Shown: piece after piece, positions 35,018 through 43,655 of the stretch
How positions within the stretch are numbered: the stretch's first letter is position 1
Layout: every line of letters starts with the position of its first letter
Assembly (NCBI RefSeq): GCF_014145395.1
Contig: NZ_JACHTE010000004.1
Coordinates: 186,001 to 250,000, forward strand
DNA from: Marilutibacter penaei
GTDB lineage: Bacteria; Pseudomonadota; Gammaproteobacteria; Xanthomonadales; Xanthomonadaceae
Direction of reading: 5' to 3'
DNA length: 64,000 bases
The notes under the pieces: generated by a model
Database searches by the model: none
Seen by the model: only the letters and a program-made list of their open reading frames with translations
Told to the model about the DNA's origin: nothing
Program-made: the position numbers and the translations under genes

Positions 35018-37261
35018 TCACCAGTTCACCGAAAGGCTGATGCCGACGTTGCGGCCCGGCGCGGTGTAGCGGTCGAGGGTGGCGCTCGCGGCGGGCGTGC
35101 CGAGCGGGAGTTCGCCCGAGGCCCAGTAGGTGCGATCGCCCAGGTTGAACACGCCGGCGTTGACCGTGGCGCCGGGCGCGAAGGTCCAATGCGCGAGCAG
35201 GTCGAGCACACCATACCCCGGCGTGGCGAAATCGGCATCGCTGGGCAGGTCGCGCTTGCGCGCGGCGAACCTGCCGGCGAGTTCGACGCCCCAGTCGCTG
35301 CGGTCATAGGCCAGGCCGAGCGTCGCCCGCAAGGGGTCGACGGTGGCCAGCGGCGTGCCGTCGGCGCGATCCTCGCCTTCCGACCAGGTCGCCGAACCCC
35401 GCAGCGACCAGCCTGCCATGCCGTCGGAATAGCGACCGAAGTCGAGGCCACCGCTGAACTCGACGCCCCGGATCTCGGCGTCTTCCACGTTCTGCGACTG
35501 GAACACCATCAGCCCCTGGTTGTTGAACCCGATGAAGCGCAGCGACTCGATGAAGTCGTCGTACCGGTTGTAGTACGCCGACAGGCTGGCATAGGTGCCG
35601 CCCCCGTCGAAGCGCAGCCCCAGCTCCACGCCATTGCTGGTTTCGGGATCGAGGTCGGGATTGGGAATCGCCGTGTATCCGAACTGCAGGTTGGTGAAGC
35701 CCAGGTTGACATCGTTGTACGGCGGTGCGCGGAAGCCGTGCGAATAGCTGGCAAACGTCGACCAGCCTTCGCCGAAACGCCAGACGACGCCCAGCTTCGG
35801 CGACACGCTGGTCTCGTCCAGTTCCTCCACCACGACACCCGGATTGTCTTCGGCGAAGATCGAGTCGACCTGCGGCTCGAGGCGGTAGTGGTCGACGCGC
35901 AGCCCGGGCACTAGGGTGACGCGGCCATCGGCGAACGTCATCTCGTCCTGCACGTAGAGCGCCGCGTTGGTGGTCTTGCTGTTCGGGAAGTCACGTACCG
36001 GAAACACGTCCGGCGGCATGACGGGACTCGTGATGCCCCCCGGGTAGACCACCAGGCCATCGCGCTTCTGCCGGACGCGATCGGTCGACAGTTCGAGCCC
36101 ATAGGTGAAGGCGTGTTCGACGCCGCCGGTCGTGAAGGCCTTGAAGAAGTTGCTTTGCAGGCCGACTTCGCGCTGGTCGAAATTGAACGAACGCAGGCGC
36201 GTCTGCGCGGCGCCGGACCCCAGGACGCGGTCTTCCGCCGTGTCCTGCGTGGTCTCGCTGTCCTGGCGGTAGAGCTTGAGGTTGAAACTGTCGGCGAGCG
36301 CGGCGTCGAGGCCATTCGCCTGCCAGTCCAGCGACACCCGGGCGCGGGTCTGGTGGTCGCGGCCCGTCAGGGAGGTGGTGGTCGCGCCGGTCATCGCGCT
36401 GAACCCGACCGAAGAAAGCACGTCGGTGTCGACATAGTCCTCGTTGCCCTCCACCGTCAGGCGCAGCCGGTGCTGCGCGTTGACGTCGTACACCAGCTTG
36501 GACAGCAGGCTCCGGCCGTCGCGCTCCTGCGGATTGGGCGTCGTGCGGGCACTGCCGACGACATCGTTCGTGCCCATGCTCTCCGTTTCCTGGCCCTGAT
36601 GGTGGCCGATGGCGACCAGCCCACTCCAGCGGTCCCCGGCAAATGCGCTCGTGACGCCGCCGAAGAGGCCCTGCCAGTCGCCGTCGTAGCCGAGCTTGAA
36701 CCCGACGTACGCGTCGTCGTCACCCACGTAATCCTCCGGATCCTTGGTGATGAAGGCGACCACGCCCCCCAGCGCGTCCGAGCCGTACAGTGCACTGGCA
36801 GGCCCGCGAACGACTTCGACCGCCTTCAGCGTGTCGAGGTCGACGAAGTTGCGGTTGGCATTGGAATAGCTGCCGATCGAGAACGCGTCGGACACCGGGA
36901 TGCCGTCGGTTTCGAGGCGCACCCGGTTGCCGCCGAGGCCGCGGATGCGGATGTCGCCAATGCCGAACCGGCCGACGTCGCGCGTCACGGTGACGCCGGG
37001 TTCGTAACGGAACAGGTCCTCCAGGTCCCGGGCGATCATCCGGTCCATCTCCTCGCGATCGACCGCCGAGACGGTGGCCGGGACATCGGCGATCTCCCGC
37101 TCGGTGCGCGTGGCGGTGACAACCACCCGGTCCAGCTCGGTGCTGGCGCTTGCGGCAGCCGGCGCGACGATGGGGTCCCCGGCGGGGGCATCGGCCCATG
37201 CGTGCATGGGGAGGGCGAACAGGATGGCGAGCGAGAGCGGGTGGAGCGGTCGGACTGGCAT
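35018..37261 (-). CDS. TonB-dependent heme/hemoglobin receptor
   Basis: This 747-residue outer-membrane receptor has a signal peptide (about 1-23), a TonB box (DRVVVTATRTER), a plug with VEVVRGPASALYGSDALGGVV, and a barrel ending in Trp. The heme-receptor motifs FRAPPYNDVN and NPDLDPETSNG are present, as in the HmuR/HemR group, although the His between them is not clear. It would pass heme across the outer membrane with TonB. The start at 37261 follows the hemP gene by 165 bp. Expression is likely under Fur because of the box at 37693-37711. Confidence 0.92.
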   Translation of the reverse strand: MPVRPLHPLSLAILFALPMHAWADAPAGDPIVAPAAASASTELDRVVVTATRTEREIADVPATVSAVDREEMDRMIARDLEDLFRYEPGVTVTRDVGRFGIGDIRIRGLGGNRVRLETDGIPVSDAFSIGSYSNANRNFVDLDTLKAVEVVRGPASALYGSDALGGVVAFITKDPEDYVGDDDAYVGFKLGYDGDWQGLFGGVTSAFAGDRWSGLVAIGHHQGQETESMGTNDVVGSARTTPNPQERDGRSLLSKLVYDVNAQHRLRLTVEGNEDYVDTDVLSSVGFSAMTGATTTSLTGRDHQTRARVSLDWQANGLDAALADSFNLKLYRQDSETTQDTAEDRVLGSGAAQTRLRSFNFDQREVGLQSNFFKAFTTGGVEHAFTYGLELSTDRVRQKRDGLVVYPGGITSPVMPPDVFPVRDFPNSKTTNAALYVQDEMTFADGRVTLVPGLRVDHYRLEPQVDSIFAEDNPGVVVEELDETSVSPKLGVVWRFGEGWSTFASYSHGFRAPPYNDVNLGFTNLQFGYTAIPNPDLDPETSNGVELGLRFDGGGTYASLSAYYNRYDDFIESLRFIGFNNQGLMVFQSQNVEDAEIRGVEFSGGLDFGRYSDGMAGWSLRGSATWSEGEDRADGTPLATVDPLRATLGLAYDRSDWGVELAGRFAARKRDLPSDADFATPGYGVLDLLAHWTFAPGATVNAGVFNLGDRTYWASGELPLGTPAASATLDRYTAPGRNVGISLSVNW

Positions 37262-37426
37262 GCAGGTACTCGTAAGAAAAGGACGTGGATCCATGGGGTG
37301 GCGGACGCCCACGAAAAATCGCCTGCCGCCGGCACAGGCCGACGGCAGGCACGCCTTCCCTGGCGAGAGGTCCCGACGCAATTTGGGAGAGAGAACAGTC
37401 GGGACGTCCGCGTCCGCGCGGGATGC

Positions 37427-37660
37427 TTACTTGGTCAGGATCAGCTTGTCGTTGCGCGTGTGGCGCAGGCGGTAGACCTCGCCGCCATGCCGGATGAGCA
37501 CTTCGCGACTGCCCCGCAGCAGCGCGCCGCTGTCGAGCAGTGCGCCACGCGGGGGCACGCTGCTGGGTACGGCGGTGAGCGAGGGCGTCCTGGGCGGGAT
37601 CGGACGGGCCGGGAAATCGACGGCAGCGGACGGTGCGGCGAATGACGTGCGCATGGACAT
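37427..37660 (-). CDS. hemP: Hemin uptake protein HemP
   Basis: This 77-residue protein ends in the hallmark HemP sequence LIRHGGEVYRLRHTRNDKLILTK-like tail (Arg-His-Gly-Gly-x-x-Tyr-x-Leu-Arg and Lys-Leu-Ile-Leu-Thr-Lys). The N-terminal half is Pro/Ser-rich and not conserved. HemP proteins are small and required for heme receptor expression in some bacteria. It is the first gene after a Fur-box promoter and precedes the heme receptor. A second ATG lies 6 bp in. Confidence 0.93.
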   Translation of the reverse strand: MSMRTSFAAPSAAVDFPARPIPPRTPSLTAVPSSVPPRGALLDSGALLRGSREVLIRHGGEVYRLRHTRNDKLILTK

Positions 37661-37690
37661 GACCGTGACTCGGTTCAGGGTGAACTGAAG

Positions 37691-37718
37691 ATGATAATTA
37701 TTCTCATTATCACGTCAA
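37691..37718 (-). promoter_or_regulatory. hemP promoter overlapped by a Fur box
   Basis: GATAATTATTCTCATTATC (37693-37711) matches the 19-bp Fur consensus at 16 positions. On the minus strand it sits between a -35 TTGACG (37713-37718) and a -10 TATCAT (37691-37696), 16 bp apart. Fe-Fur would therefore occlude the hemP promoter directly. The -10 ends 31 bp before the start codon. Confidence 0.88.
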
Positions 37719-37773
37719 GTCTTATTCACTCATGCGCCCCAGCCGGACCCACTCGTGTCGGATTCCTGCGTAT

Positions 37774-38745
37774 TCAGGCCGTCGCTGCCTTGACCTGCTG
37801 CCAGCCCCGCTCGTCCATCCGGTCCAGCAGGTCCAGCGCCTCCAGGTTCTGCCGCAGTTGCGCCGGCTGGCTGGCCCCGAGGATGACGCTGGACACGTGC
37901 GGGTTGCGGAGGCACCAGGCGATCGCGAGCGGCGCGGCGGGCACGTCGAGCGACGCGGCCACCGCGGTGAAGCGGCGAATCCGGGCCAGTCGTGCCTCCC
38001 CTGCTTCGCCGCGGAGCTGCTCGCCCAGCCAGGCCGTCTCCTCGCGTGCCAGCCGGGAGCCGGCCGGAATGCCGGCGTTGTACTTGCCGCTGAGCTGGCC
38101 CGACGCGAGTGGCGAGAACGTCGTGGTCCCCAGCCCGTACTCCCCGTAGAGCGGCGCATATTCCAGTTCCACCCGCTCGCGGTGCAGCAGGTTGTACTGG
38201 GGCTGCTCCATCGTCGGCAGGTACAGGCCATGGGCCTTGGCGAAGCGGCAGGCTTCGCGGATCTCGCCCACCGACCATTCCGACGTGCCCCAGTACAGCA
38301 CCTTGCCCTGCCGCACCAGCGCGTCCATGGCGAGCACGGTTTCGCTGATCGGGGTGTCCGGGTCGGGGCGGTGGCAGTAGTAGAGGTCCAGGTAATCCAC
38401 CCGCAGGCGCTTCAACGCGGCATGGCAGGCATCGGTCACATGCTTGCGGGACAGGCCACGCTGGGTCGGACGGGGATCCGCTGCACTGCCGAAGAACACC
38501 TTGCTCGACACGCAGAACCCGTCGCGGGGCAGCCTCAGGTCGACGAGCACGTCTCCCATCACCCGCTCCGCCTCGCCGTTGGCGTAGCCCTCGGCGTTGT
38601 CGAAGAAGTTGATGCCGTGGTCCCAGGCGCAGGCGACCAGGTCGCGGGCGGTGGAGCGGCCGACCTGCGCACCGAAGGTGACCCACGCGCCGAACGACAA
38701 TGCGGAGAGCTGCAGGCCGGATGAGCCGAGGCGACGGTAGTGCAT
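37774..38745 (-). CDS. Aldo/keto reductase (voltage-gated K+ channel beta-subunit-like)
   Basis: This 323-residue NADPH-dependent aldo/keto reductase is of the AKR6/L-glyceraldehyde-3-phosphate reductase type. Catalytic Asp and Tyr appear in FFDNAEGYANGEAE, Lys in VSSKVFFG, and His in YYCHRPDPDTP, a complete AKR tetrad. The C-terminal NADP region is SSVILGASQPAQLRQNL. The start at 38745 is the first methionine before the YRRLGSSGL strand. It is transcribed toward the hemP promoter and is divergent from the Mn riboswitch. Confidence 0.92.
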   Translation of the reverse strand: MHYRRLGSSGLQLSALSFGAWVTFGAQVGRSTARDLVACAWDHGINFFDNAEGYANGEAERVMGDVLVDLRLPRDGFCVSSKVFFGSAADPRPTQRGLSRKHVTDACHAALKRLRVDYLDLYYCHRPDPDTPISETVLAMDALVRQGKVLYWGTSEWSVGEIREACRFAKAHGLYLPTMEQPQYNLLHRERVELEYAPLYGEYGLGTTTFSPLASGQLSGKYNAGIPAGSRLAREETAWLGEQLRGEAGEARLARIRRFTAVAASLDVPAAPLAIAWCLRNPHVSSVILGASQPAQLRQNLEALDLLDRMDERGWQQVKAATA

Positions 38746-38817
38746 GGGGACGTCCAGGTGGGGGTCGACCCAGTGTATCGGGCGTGGCCCGCTCCATCGC
38801 GCTACAATTCGCGCGCT

Positions 38818-39010
38818 CTTCCTCCGGGGAGTAGCCCGCCGGCACGGTGCCGGGCACGTCGTCAACATACTTGGCCCGCCGGCCATGGCACGTGCGACCG
38901 CTTTCCCCACTCCGGGACGGTTGGGCAAGACCGAAGGCAGGCGTCGCGCGTACCCGGGCCGGGCGTTGCGGCGTCGGCCTTCGCGCATCGCGAACGCCCG
39001 GCCCCGGAGT
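38818..39010 (+). promoter_or_regulatory. yybP-ykoY (Mn2+) riboswitch
   Basis: The leader carries the two conserved yybP-ykoY loop motifs: GGGGAGTAGCC (38826-38836) and AACATACTTGG (38864-38874), with GGGCAAGACCGAAGG at 38923-38937. A strong hairpin then forms near the start codon: GGGCCGGGCGTT at 38956-38967 can pair with the AACGCCCGGCCCC region near 38992-39004. The GGAG ribosome site follows it at about 39006-39009. This suggests control of translation start by Mn2+, upstream of a GDT1-type exporter, the usual partner. Confidence 0.88.
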
Positions 39011-39014
39011 CGAC

Positions 39015-39590
39015 ATGGACCTGCCCTTTTCCACCACCCTGCTGTCCACCGGCGCCGTCGCGTTGGCGGAGATCGGCGACAAGACGCAGTTGCTGGCGTT
39101 GATGCTTGCCGCCCGCTTCCGCCGGCCCTGGCCGATCGTCGCGGGCATCTTGGTGGCAACGCTGCTCAACCATGCCGCGGCCGCCTGGATTGGCGCCATG
39201 GCGGCCTCATGGTTGCGCCCGGACGTGCTGCAATGGATCGTCGCCGTGAGCTTCCTGGCCGTCGCCGCGTGGACGTTGAAGCCCGACACGCTGGACGAAG
39301 GCGAGCGGGTCCCGGCACGCAACGCCTTCGTCGCGACGACGATCGCGTTCTTCCTCGCCGAGATCGGCGACAAGACCCAGGTGGCCACGGTGCTGCTGGC
39401 GGCGAAGTACACGCCCCTTTGGGAGGTCGTGCTGGGGACCACGCTGGGCATGATGCTGGCGAACGTGCCCGTGGTCGTGCTGGGCAGCCGTTTCTCCGCA
39501 CGCCTGCCCCTGAAGGCCGCGCGACGGGCCGCCGCGGCGGTGTTCCTGGCCTTGGGCGCCTGGGCGCTCTGGCGCGCATTGACGGCCTGA
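39015..39590 (+). CDS. mneA: GDT1/TMEM165 family Mn2+ exporter
   Basis: This 191-residue membrane protein has six predicted helices in two inverted halves, each with the family's EIGDKTQ motif (E19-Q25 and E116-Q122), whose acidic residues bind the ion. Bacterial relatives in Xanthomonas and Vibrio export manganese, and the leader here is a yybP-ykoY riboswitch, which senses Mn2+. Together these point to a Mn2+ efflux protein. The start at 39015 follows GGAG. A GGDEF gene follows 43 bp later. Confidence 0.9.
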   Translation: MDLPFSTTLLSTGAVALAEIGDKTQLLALMLAARFRRPWPIVAGILVATLLNHAAAAWIGAMAASWLRPDVLQWIVAVSFLAVAAWTLKPDTLDEGERVPARNAFVATTIAFFLAEIGDKTQVATVLLAAKYTPLWEVVLGTTLGMMLANVPVVVLGSRFSARLPLKAARRAAAAVFLALGAWALWRALTA

Positions 39591-39633
39591 GGGCCGCAGC
39601 GGCTATCCTCTCGCCTTCACGACGGGAACTCGC

Positions 39634-40770
39634 ATGCTGGCAACGGACCGCGGACTCAAGGCCATCGTCACGACGCTGACGTCGCGTCCCGACGAGATCA
39701 TGCTGGAGATCGGCGCGAGCGGCGAAGTGCTGGTCGCGCGGCTGCGTGCGGTCGTGGCCGTGCTCCTGTTGCTGCTGCCTTTGGTCAACCTGCTGGGCGG
39801 CGGCCGGATCGACGAGAACCTGATCGGCCTCGCCGGTGCCGTCCTGATCAACGTGCTCGCCCAGGTCTGGCTGGCGCTCTCGCGACGTCGCAGGAACTTC
39901 CGCTGGCTGCCGTTCGCGACGACCGCCTTCGACGTCAGCGTCACCACGCTGGTGCTCCTCTTGCTTGCACGCCAGCACCTCCCGGCCGGACTCAACAGCC
40001 TGATCGTCTGGTGCGGCTACGTACTGGCCATCCTCCTGACCGGACTGCGCAACGACGGGCGCGTGGTGCTGATGGCCGGGACCCTGGCCCTGCTGCAATA
40101 CGGCGGCCTCGTCGCCGCGACCTTCCTGTACGTGGATTCGCCCGAGCAGCTGATCTCCAGCGACTACGGCACCGTCACCCTGGGCAGCCAGGCGCAACGG
40201 ATGCTGTTGCTGGTGATGGTGACGCTGGTCACCTCGATGATCGTCTACCGCATGCAACAGCTGGTGCAGATGTCGGGGACCGACGGCCTGACCGGCCTAC
40301 CCAACCGCACCTGGCTGATCCACCGCATCCCCCGGCTGTTCGAATCGGCGGACGAAGACGGCAGCAGCCTCACCCTGGCACTCATCAACCTGGACCACTT
40401 CCGGCGCCTGAACGATGAAGTGGGGCACGCCGAGGCGGACCGCGTGCTCCGGCACGTGGTAACGGCACTGGGCGAGATGATCGACGGCGGCGAGTGGCTG
40501 GCCCGAGTGCGCGGCGACGAGTTCGTACTTGTGTTGCGCAAGCCGGTCGGGACGGCCTGGGAACGGGTCGATGCGATCCGCCGCATCCTCGGCGACCAGC
40601 CCTACCGCCCCGAGCGCGGCGGCGACGCGCTGCACCTCAGCTTCAGCGCCGGCCTGGCCAGCTACCCGCACGACGGCCGCACCCTTTCGGCACTGCTGCG
40701 GCGGGCCGACCAGCGCCTGCGCAGCGCCAAGCAGACCGGCCGCGACCGGGTCGTCGCACGCGAGGCCTGA
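39634..40770 (+). CDS. Membrane GGDEF-domain protein with degenerate active site
   Basis: This 378-residue protein has about six N-terminal membrane helices (about 35-205) and a C-terminal GGDEF domain (about 212-375). Normal diguanylate cyclases have a metal-binding Asp at the DxDxF motif and GG[DE]EF. Here these read N252-L-D254-H-F256 and R293-G-D-E-F297. The Asn for Asp and the Arg for the first Gly are changes at key positions, and no RxxD inhibitory site precedes the loop. It may be catalytically weak or inactive, acting as a GTP or c-di-GMP sensor. It follows the Mn2+ exporter by 43 bp and may share its transcript. Confidence 0.88.
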   Translation: MLATDRGLKAIVTTLTSRPDEIMLEIGASGEVLVARLRAVVAVLLLLLPLVNLLGGGRIDENLIGLAGAVLINVLAQVWLALSRRRRNFRWLPFATTAFDVSVTTLVLLLLARQHLPAGLNSLIVWCGYVLAILLTGLRNDGRVVLMAGTLALLQYGGLVAATFLYVDSPEQLISSDYGTVTLGSQAQRMLLLVMVTLVTSMIVYRMQQLVQMSGTDGLTGLPNRTWLIHRIPRLFESADEDGSSLTLALINLDHFRRLNDEVGHAEADRVLRHVVTALGEMIDGGEWLARVRGDEFVLVLRKPVGTAWERVDAIRRILGDQPYRPERGGDALHLSFSAGLASYPHDGRTLSALLRRADQRLRSAKQTGRDRVVAREA

Positions 40771-40855
40771 ACGCCGCCGCGGCTTGCCGCTGCTCGCGCC
40801 GCTGCACTAGTCTGGCGCCCACACCCTTCCTCACCGCGCCAACAGGGGCTACGCA

Positions 40856-42151
40856 GTGGATATCCTTTCCCGGGTCGGATTCGGCCTGTTCGGCCTCGTC
40901 GTGCTGTTGGCGATCACCTGGTTGTTCTCGGCAAACCGGAGGCAGGTCGACTGGCGCCTGGTCGGCATCGGTCTTGGCCTGCAGCTGCTGATCGCCGGCT
41001 TCGTGCTGCTGACCCCCTGGGGCGCGCGCGTGTTCGACGCCCTCTCCCAGGGGTTCGTCACCGTGCTCGGCTTCACCAACGAAGGCTCCCGCTTCATCTT
41101 CGGCAACCTGATGGACCTGGACCGCTTCGGCATGGTCATCGCGTTCCACGTGCTGCCCACCATCATCTTCTTCGCCAGCCTGATGAGCGTGCTCTACCAC
41201 CTCGGCGTCATGCAGAGGATCGTCCAGGGCATGGCATGGGCGATCACCCGGGTGATGCCGGTGTCGGGCGCGGAAACACTTTCGGTCTGCGCAAACGCCT
41301 TCATCGGCCAGACCGAGGCGCCGCTGGTGGTGAAGCCCTACATCGCCCGGATGACCGAATCCGAGCTCCTGACGCTGATGATCGGCGGCATGGCCACGAT
41401 TGCCGGCGGGGTCCTGGCCGCCTACGTGCAGATGCTGGGCGGGGGCGATCCCGTGCAGAAGGCGTACTACGCCAAGCACCTGATCACCGCCAGCATCATG
41501 GCCGCGCCGGCGACGCTGGTGATCGCGAAGATCCTCGTGCCCGAGACCGGCAAGCCCCTGACGCTGGGTTCGGTGCGCATGGACATGGAGAAGACCACCC
41601 GGAACGTCATCGACGCCGCTGCCGCGGGCGCATCGGATGGGCTCCGGCTGGCCCTGAACGTCGGTGCGATGCTGCTCGCGTTCATCGCCCTGATCGCACT
41701 GATCAATGCTCCGCTGGAGTGGCTGGGACAGGTGACGGGGCTGGAAGCGGCGCTGGGCAGGCCCACCAACCTCTCCTCGCTGCTCGGTTACGTCCTGGCG
41801 CCGATCGCGTGGGTCGTGGGCGTGCCCTGGGAAGACGCGACCACGGTGGGTGGGCTGATCGGCACCAAGGTCGTACTCAATGAGTTCGTGGCGTACATGC
41901 AGCTCAGCGAGATCATGAACGGTACCGCCGAGGGGGTGACCCTGACGCCGCAGGGCCGGCTGATCGCGACCTACGCCCTGTGCGGGTTCGCCAATTTCAG
42001 CTCCATCGCCATCCAGATCGGCGGCATTGGCGGGATCGCGCCGGAGCGGCGGCAGGACCTGGCGAAGTTCGGCCTGCGGGCGGTGCTGGGCGGCTCGGTG
42101 GCGACCCTGATGACCGCGACCATCGCCGGCGTGCTTACCCACTTCGCCTGA
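40856..42151 (+). CDS. Concentrative nucleoside transporter (NupC/CNT family)
   Basis: This 431-residue membrane protein belongs to the concentrative nucleoside transporter family, moving nucleosides in with H+ or Na+. N-terminal gate helices, FIGQTEAPLVVKPYI, the Asn/Glu-containing LIGTKVVLNEFVAYMQL and CGFANFSSIAIQIGGIGGI are the conserved CNT motifs. The GTG at 40856 is read as the start with a GGGGCT site nearby. Ten bp separate it from the ribokinase gene, so the pair probably takes up and uses ribonucleosides. Confidence 0.93.
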   Translation: MDILSRVGFGLFGLVVLLAITWLFSANRRQVDWRLVGIGLGLQLLIAGFVLLTPWGARVFDALSQGFVTVLGFTNEGSRFIFGNLMDLDRFGMVIAFHVLPTIIFFASLMSVLYHLGVMQRIVQGMAWAITRVMPVSGAETLSVCANAFIGQTEAPLVVKPYIARMTESELLTLMIGGMATIAGGVLAAYVQMLGGGDPVQKAYYAKHLITASIMAAPATLVIAKILVPETGKPLTLGSVRMDMEKTTRNVIDAAAAGASDGLRLALNVGAMLLAFIALIALINAPLEWLGQVTGLEAALGRPTNLSSLLGYVLAPIAWVVGVPWEDATTVGGLIGTKVVLNEFVAYMQLSEIMNGTAEGVTLTPQGRLIATYALCGFANFSSIAIQIGGIGGIAPERRQDLAKFGLRAVLGGSVATLMTATIAGVLTHFA

Positions 42152-42160
42152 GAACGGAAC

Positions 42161-43114
42161 ATGCCTGGCCCGGTCGTCGTCGTCGGTTCCTTCAACGTGG
42201 ACCACGTGTGGCGTGTCGAATCCCTGCCCCGGGCCGGCGAAACGCTGCAGGGGTGCTATACCTCGGGCCCGGGCGGCAAGGGGTTCAACCAGGCCGTCGC
42301 CGCGGCCCGCTCTGGTGCGCCCACCCACTTCGTCTGCGCGCTCGGCGACGACCTCGGGGGACAACTCGCGCGCATGCTCGCGCGCGACGAGGGCATCCAT
42401 CTGCACGCACAGCCGTCGGACGCACCGACCGGGACCGCCGGGATCCAGGTTGACCGGGAGGGCCGCAACCACATTGTGATCGGGCCGGGTGCAAACGACG
42501 CGCTCGATGCCGGCTTCGTGCAGGGACGGGCGGAGCTGCTGGCCGATGCCGCAGTCGTGCTTGCCCAGTGCGAGGTCCCCTGTGCCGCCGTGCTGTCCGC
42601 GTTCGAGCGCGCCCGGGCGCAGGGGGGACTCACCGTCCTGAACCCCGCCCCTGCCAACGTCGACATACCCCAGGAGCTGTGGGCGGCGACGTCCATCGCG
42701 ACGCCGAACGAAACGGAGCTCGCGGCCCACCTGGCCCGGCGGCATGGCATCGACGTCGAGGCGGACGCACTTTCCACCCTCGACGACGACGCCCTCCACG
42801 CCGTCGCGCGCAGGTTCCTGCCACGCGGTGATGTCGTGGTCACGCTGGGCGCGGCCGGCGTGTTCTTCTCCCCCGTGGACGGGTCGCCATTGCGGGTCTC
42901 CGCCCCCCGGGTGCACACGGTGGACACGACCGGCGCGGGCGACGCCTTCAACGGGGCCCTCGCCGCCGCGTTGGCCGTCCAGCGCGCGGTCGACCGCGGC
43001 ATGTTGCTGCAGGCCGTGCGATACGCCTCACTGGCCACCGAAACACCCGGGGCCGCGCTTGCCATGCCCCTCGCGATCGACGTCGCCGGCCGCTTTGGCG
43101 CCTGTGCCGGCTGA
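42161..43114 (+). CDS. rbsK: Ribokinase-family sugar kinase
   Basis: This 317-residue PfkB-fold kinase phosphorylates ribose (or a nucleoside) with ATP. The N-terminal SGPGGKGFNQAVAAARSGA is the ribokinase signature, and the ATP/anion-hole motif DTTGAGDAFNG contains the catalytic Asp. N-terminal residues GSFNVDHVWRV fit sugar binding. It follows the nucleoside transporter by 10 bp, so the physiological substrate might be a nucleoside and not free ribose. The length is typical. Confidence 0.88.
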   Translation: MPGPVVVVGSFNVDHVWRVESLPRAGETLQGCYTSGPGGKGFNQAVAAARSGAPTHFVCALGDDLGGQLARMLARDEGIHLHAQPSDAPTGTAGIQVDREGRNHIVIGPGANDALDAGFVQGRAELLADAAVVLAQCEVPCAAVLSAFERARAQGGLTVLNPAPANVDIPQELWAATSIATPNETELAAHLARRHGIDVEADALSTLDDDALHAVARRFLPRGDVVVTLGAAGVFFSPVDGSPLRVSAPRVHTVDTTGAGDAFNGALAAALAVQRAVDRGMLLQAVRYASLATETPGAALAMPLAIDVAGRFGACAG

Positions 43115-43149
43115 CAGGTATTTCTTAACCTCCAATTAACAGAAACTCA

Positions 43150-43155
43150 CATAAT
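43150..43155 (+). promoter_or_regulatory. Candidate -10 element of yegP
   Basis: CATAAT matches the -10 consensus at 5 of 6 positions in an AT-rich patch 56 bp before the yegP start. The nearest -35-like hexamer is TTAACC (43125-43130), 19 bp upstream, so the -35 is poor. Confidence 0.4.
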
Positions 43156-43210
43156 CTGCCCCCACCACCCCATAAATGGGGCGTTGATCACACTTTCAGG
43201 GAGGCAGAGC

Positions 43211-43546
43211 ATGGCCGGCAAGTTCGAAATCACGACCCGTACCAACGGTGAGTTCCAGTTCAACCTCCTCGCCGGCAACGGCCAGGTCATCCTCACCAGC
43301 GAGGGGTACACGGCCAAGGCCTCCTGCATGAACGGCGTGGAGTCGGTACGTACGCACAGCGAGCAGGAAACCAACTTCGACCGCCTGACCGCATCCGACG
43401 ACCGCCCCTATTTCACGCTCAAGGCCTCGAACGGCCAGGTCATCGGGCGAAGCCAGCTGTACAGCAGCCCCTCGGCCCGCGACAACGGCATCCAATCGGT
43501 GATGGTCCACGCGCCCTCGGCGCTGTTGAACGACAAGACCGCCTGA
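43211..43546 (+). CDS. yegP: YegP family (DUF1508) protein
   Basis: This 111-residue protein contains two tandem DUF1508/YegP repeats (about 2-50 and 55-105), each a small beta-beta-beta-alpha unit with the pattern F-x-L-x-A-x-N-G-Q-V-I. No signal peptide is present. Function is unknown in all members I know. The start at 43211 is supported by CAGGGAGG 12-18 bases upstream; a longer frame from 43184 would add 9 residues. A strong terminator follows. Confidence 0.92.
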   Translation: MAGKFEITTRTNGEFQFNLLAGNGQVILTSEGYTAKASCMNGVESVRTHSEQETNFDRLTASDDRPYFTLKASNGQVIGRSQLYSSPSARDNGIQSVMVHAPSALLNDKTA

Positions 43547-43567
43547 TCCCGAAGACAGGCGTCTCCT

Positions 43568-43592
43568 GGCCCGGCTCCGTGCCGGGCCTTTT
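43568..43592 (+). terminator. Intrinsic terminator after yegP
   Basis: An 8-bp perfect stem GGCCCGGC / GCCGGGCC with a TCCGT loop (43568-43588) is followed by TTTTC. It lies 21 bp after the yegP stop. Confidence 0.88.
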
Positions 43593-43655
43593 CTGCCGGC
43601 CGATCCCCAAGCCGCACTGCTGCGGATCGGCGCCGCCGGGTCCGCCACCGCTACA

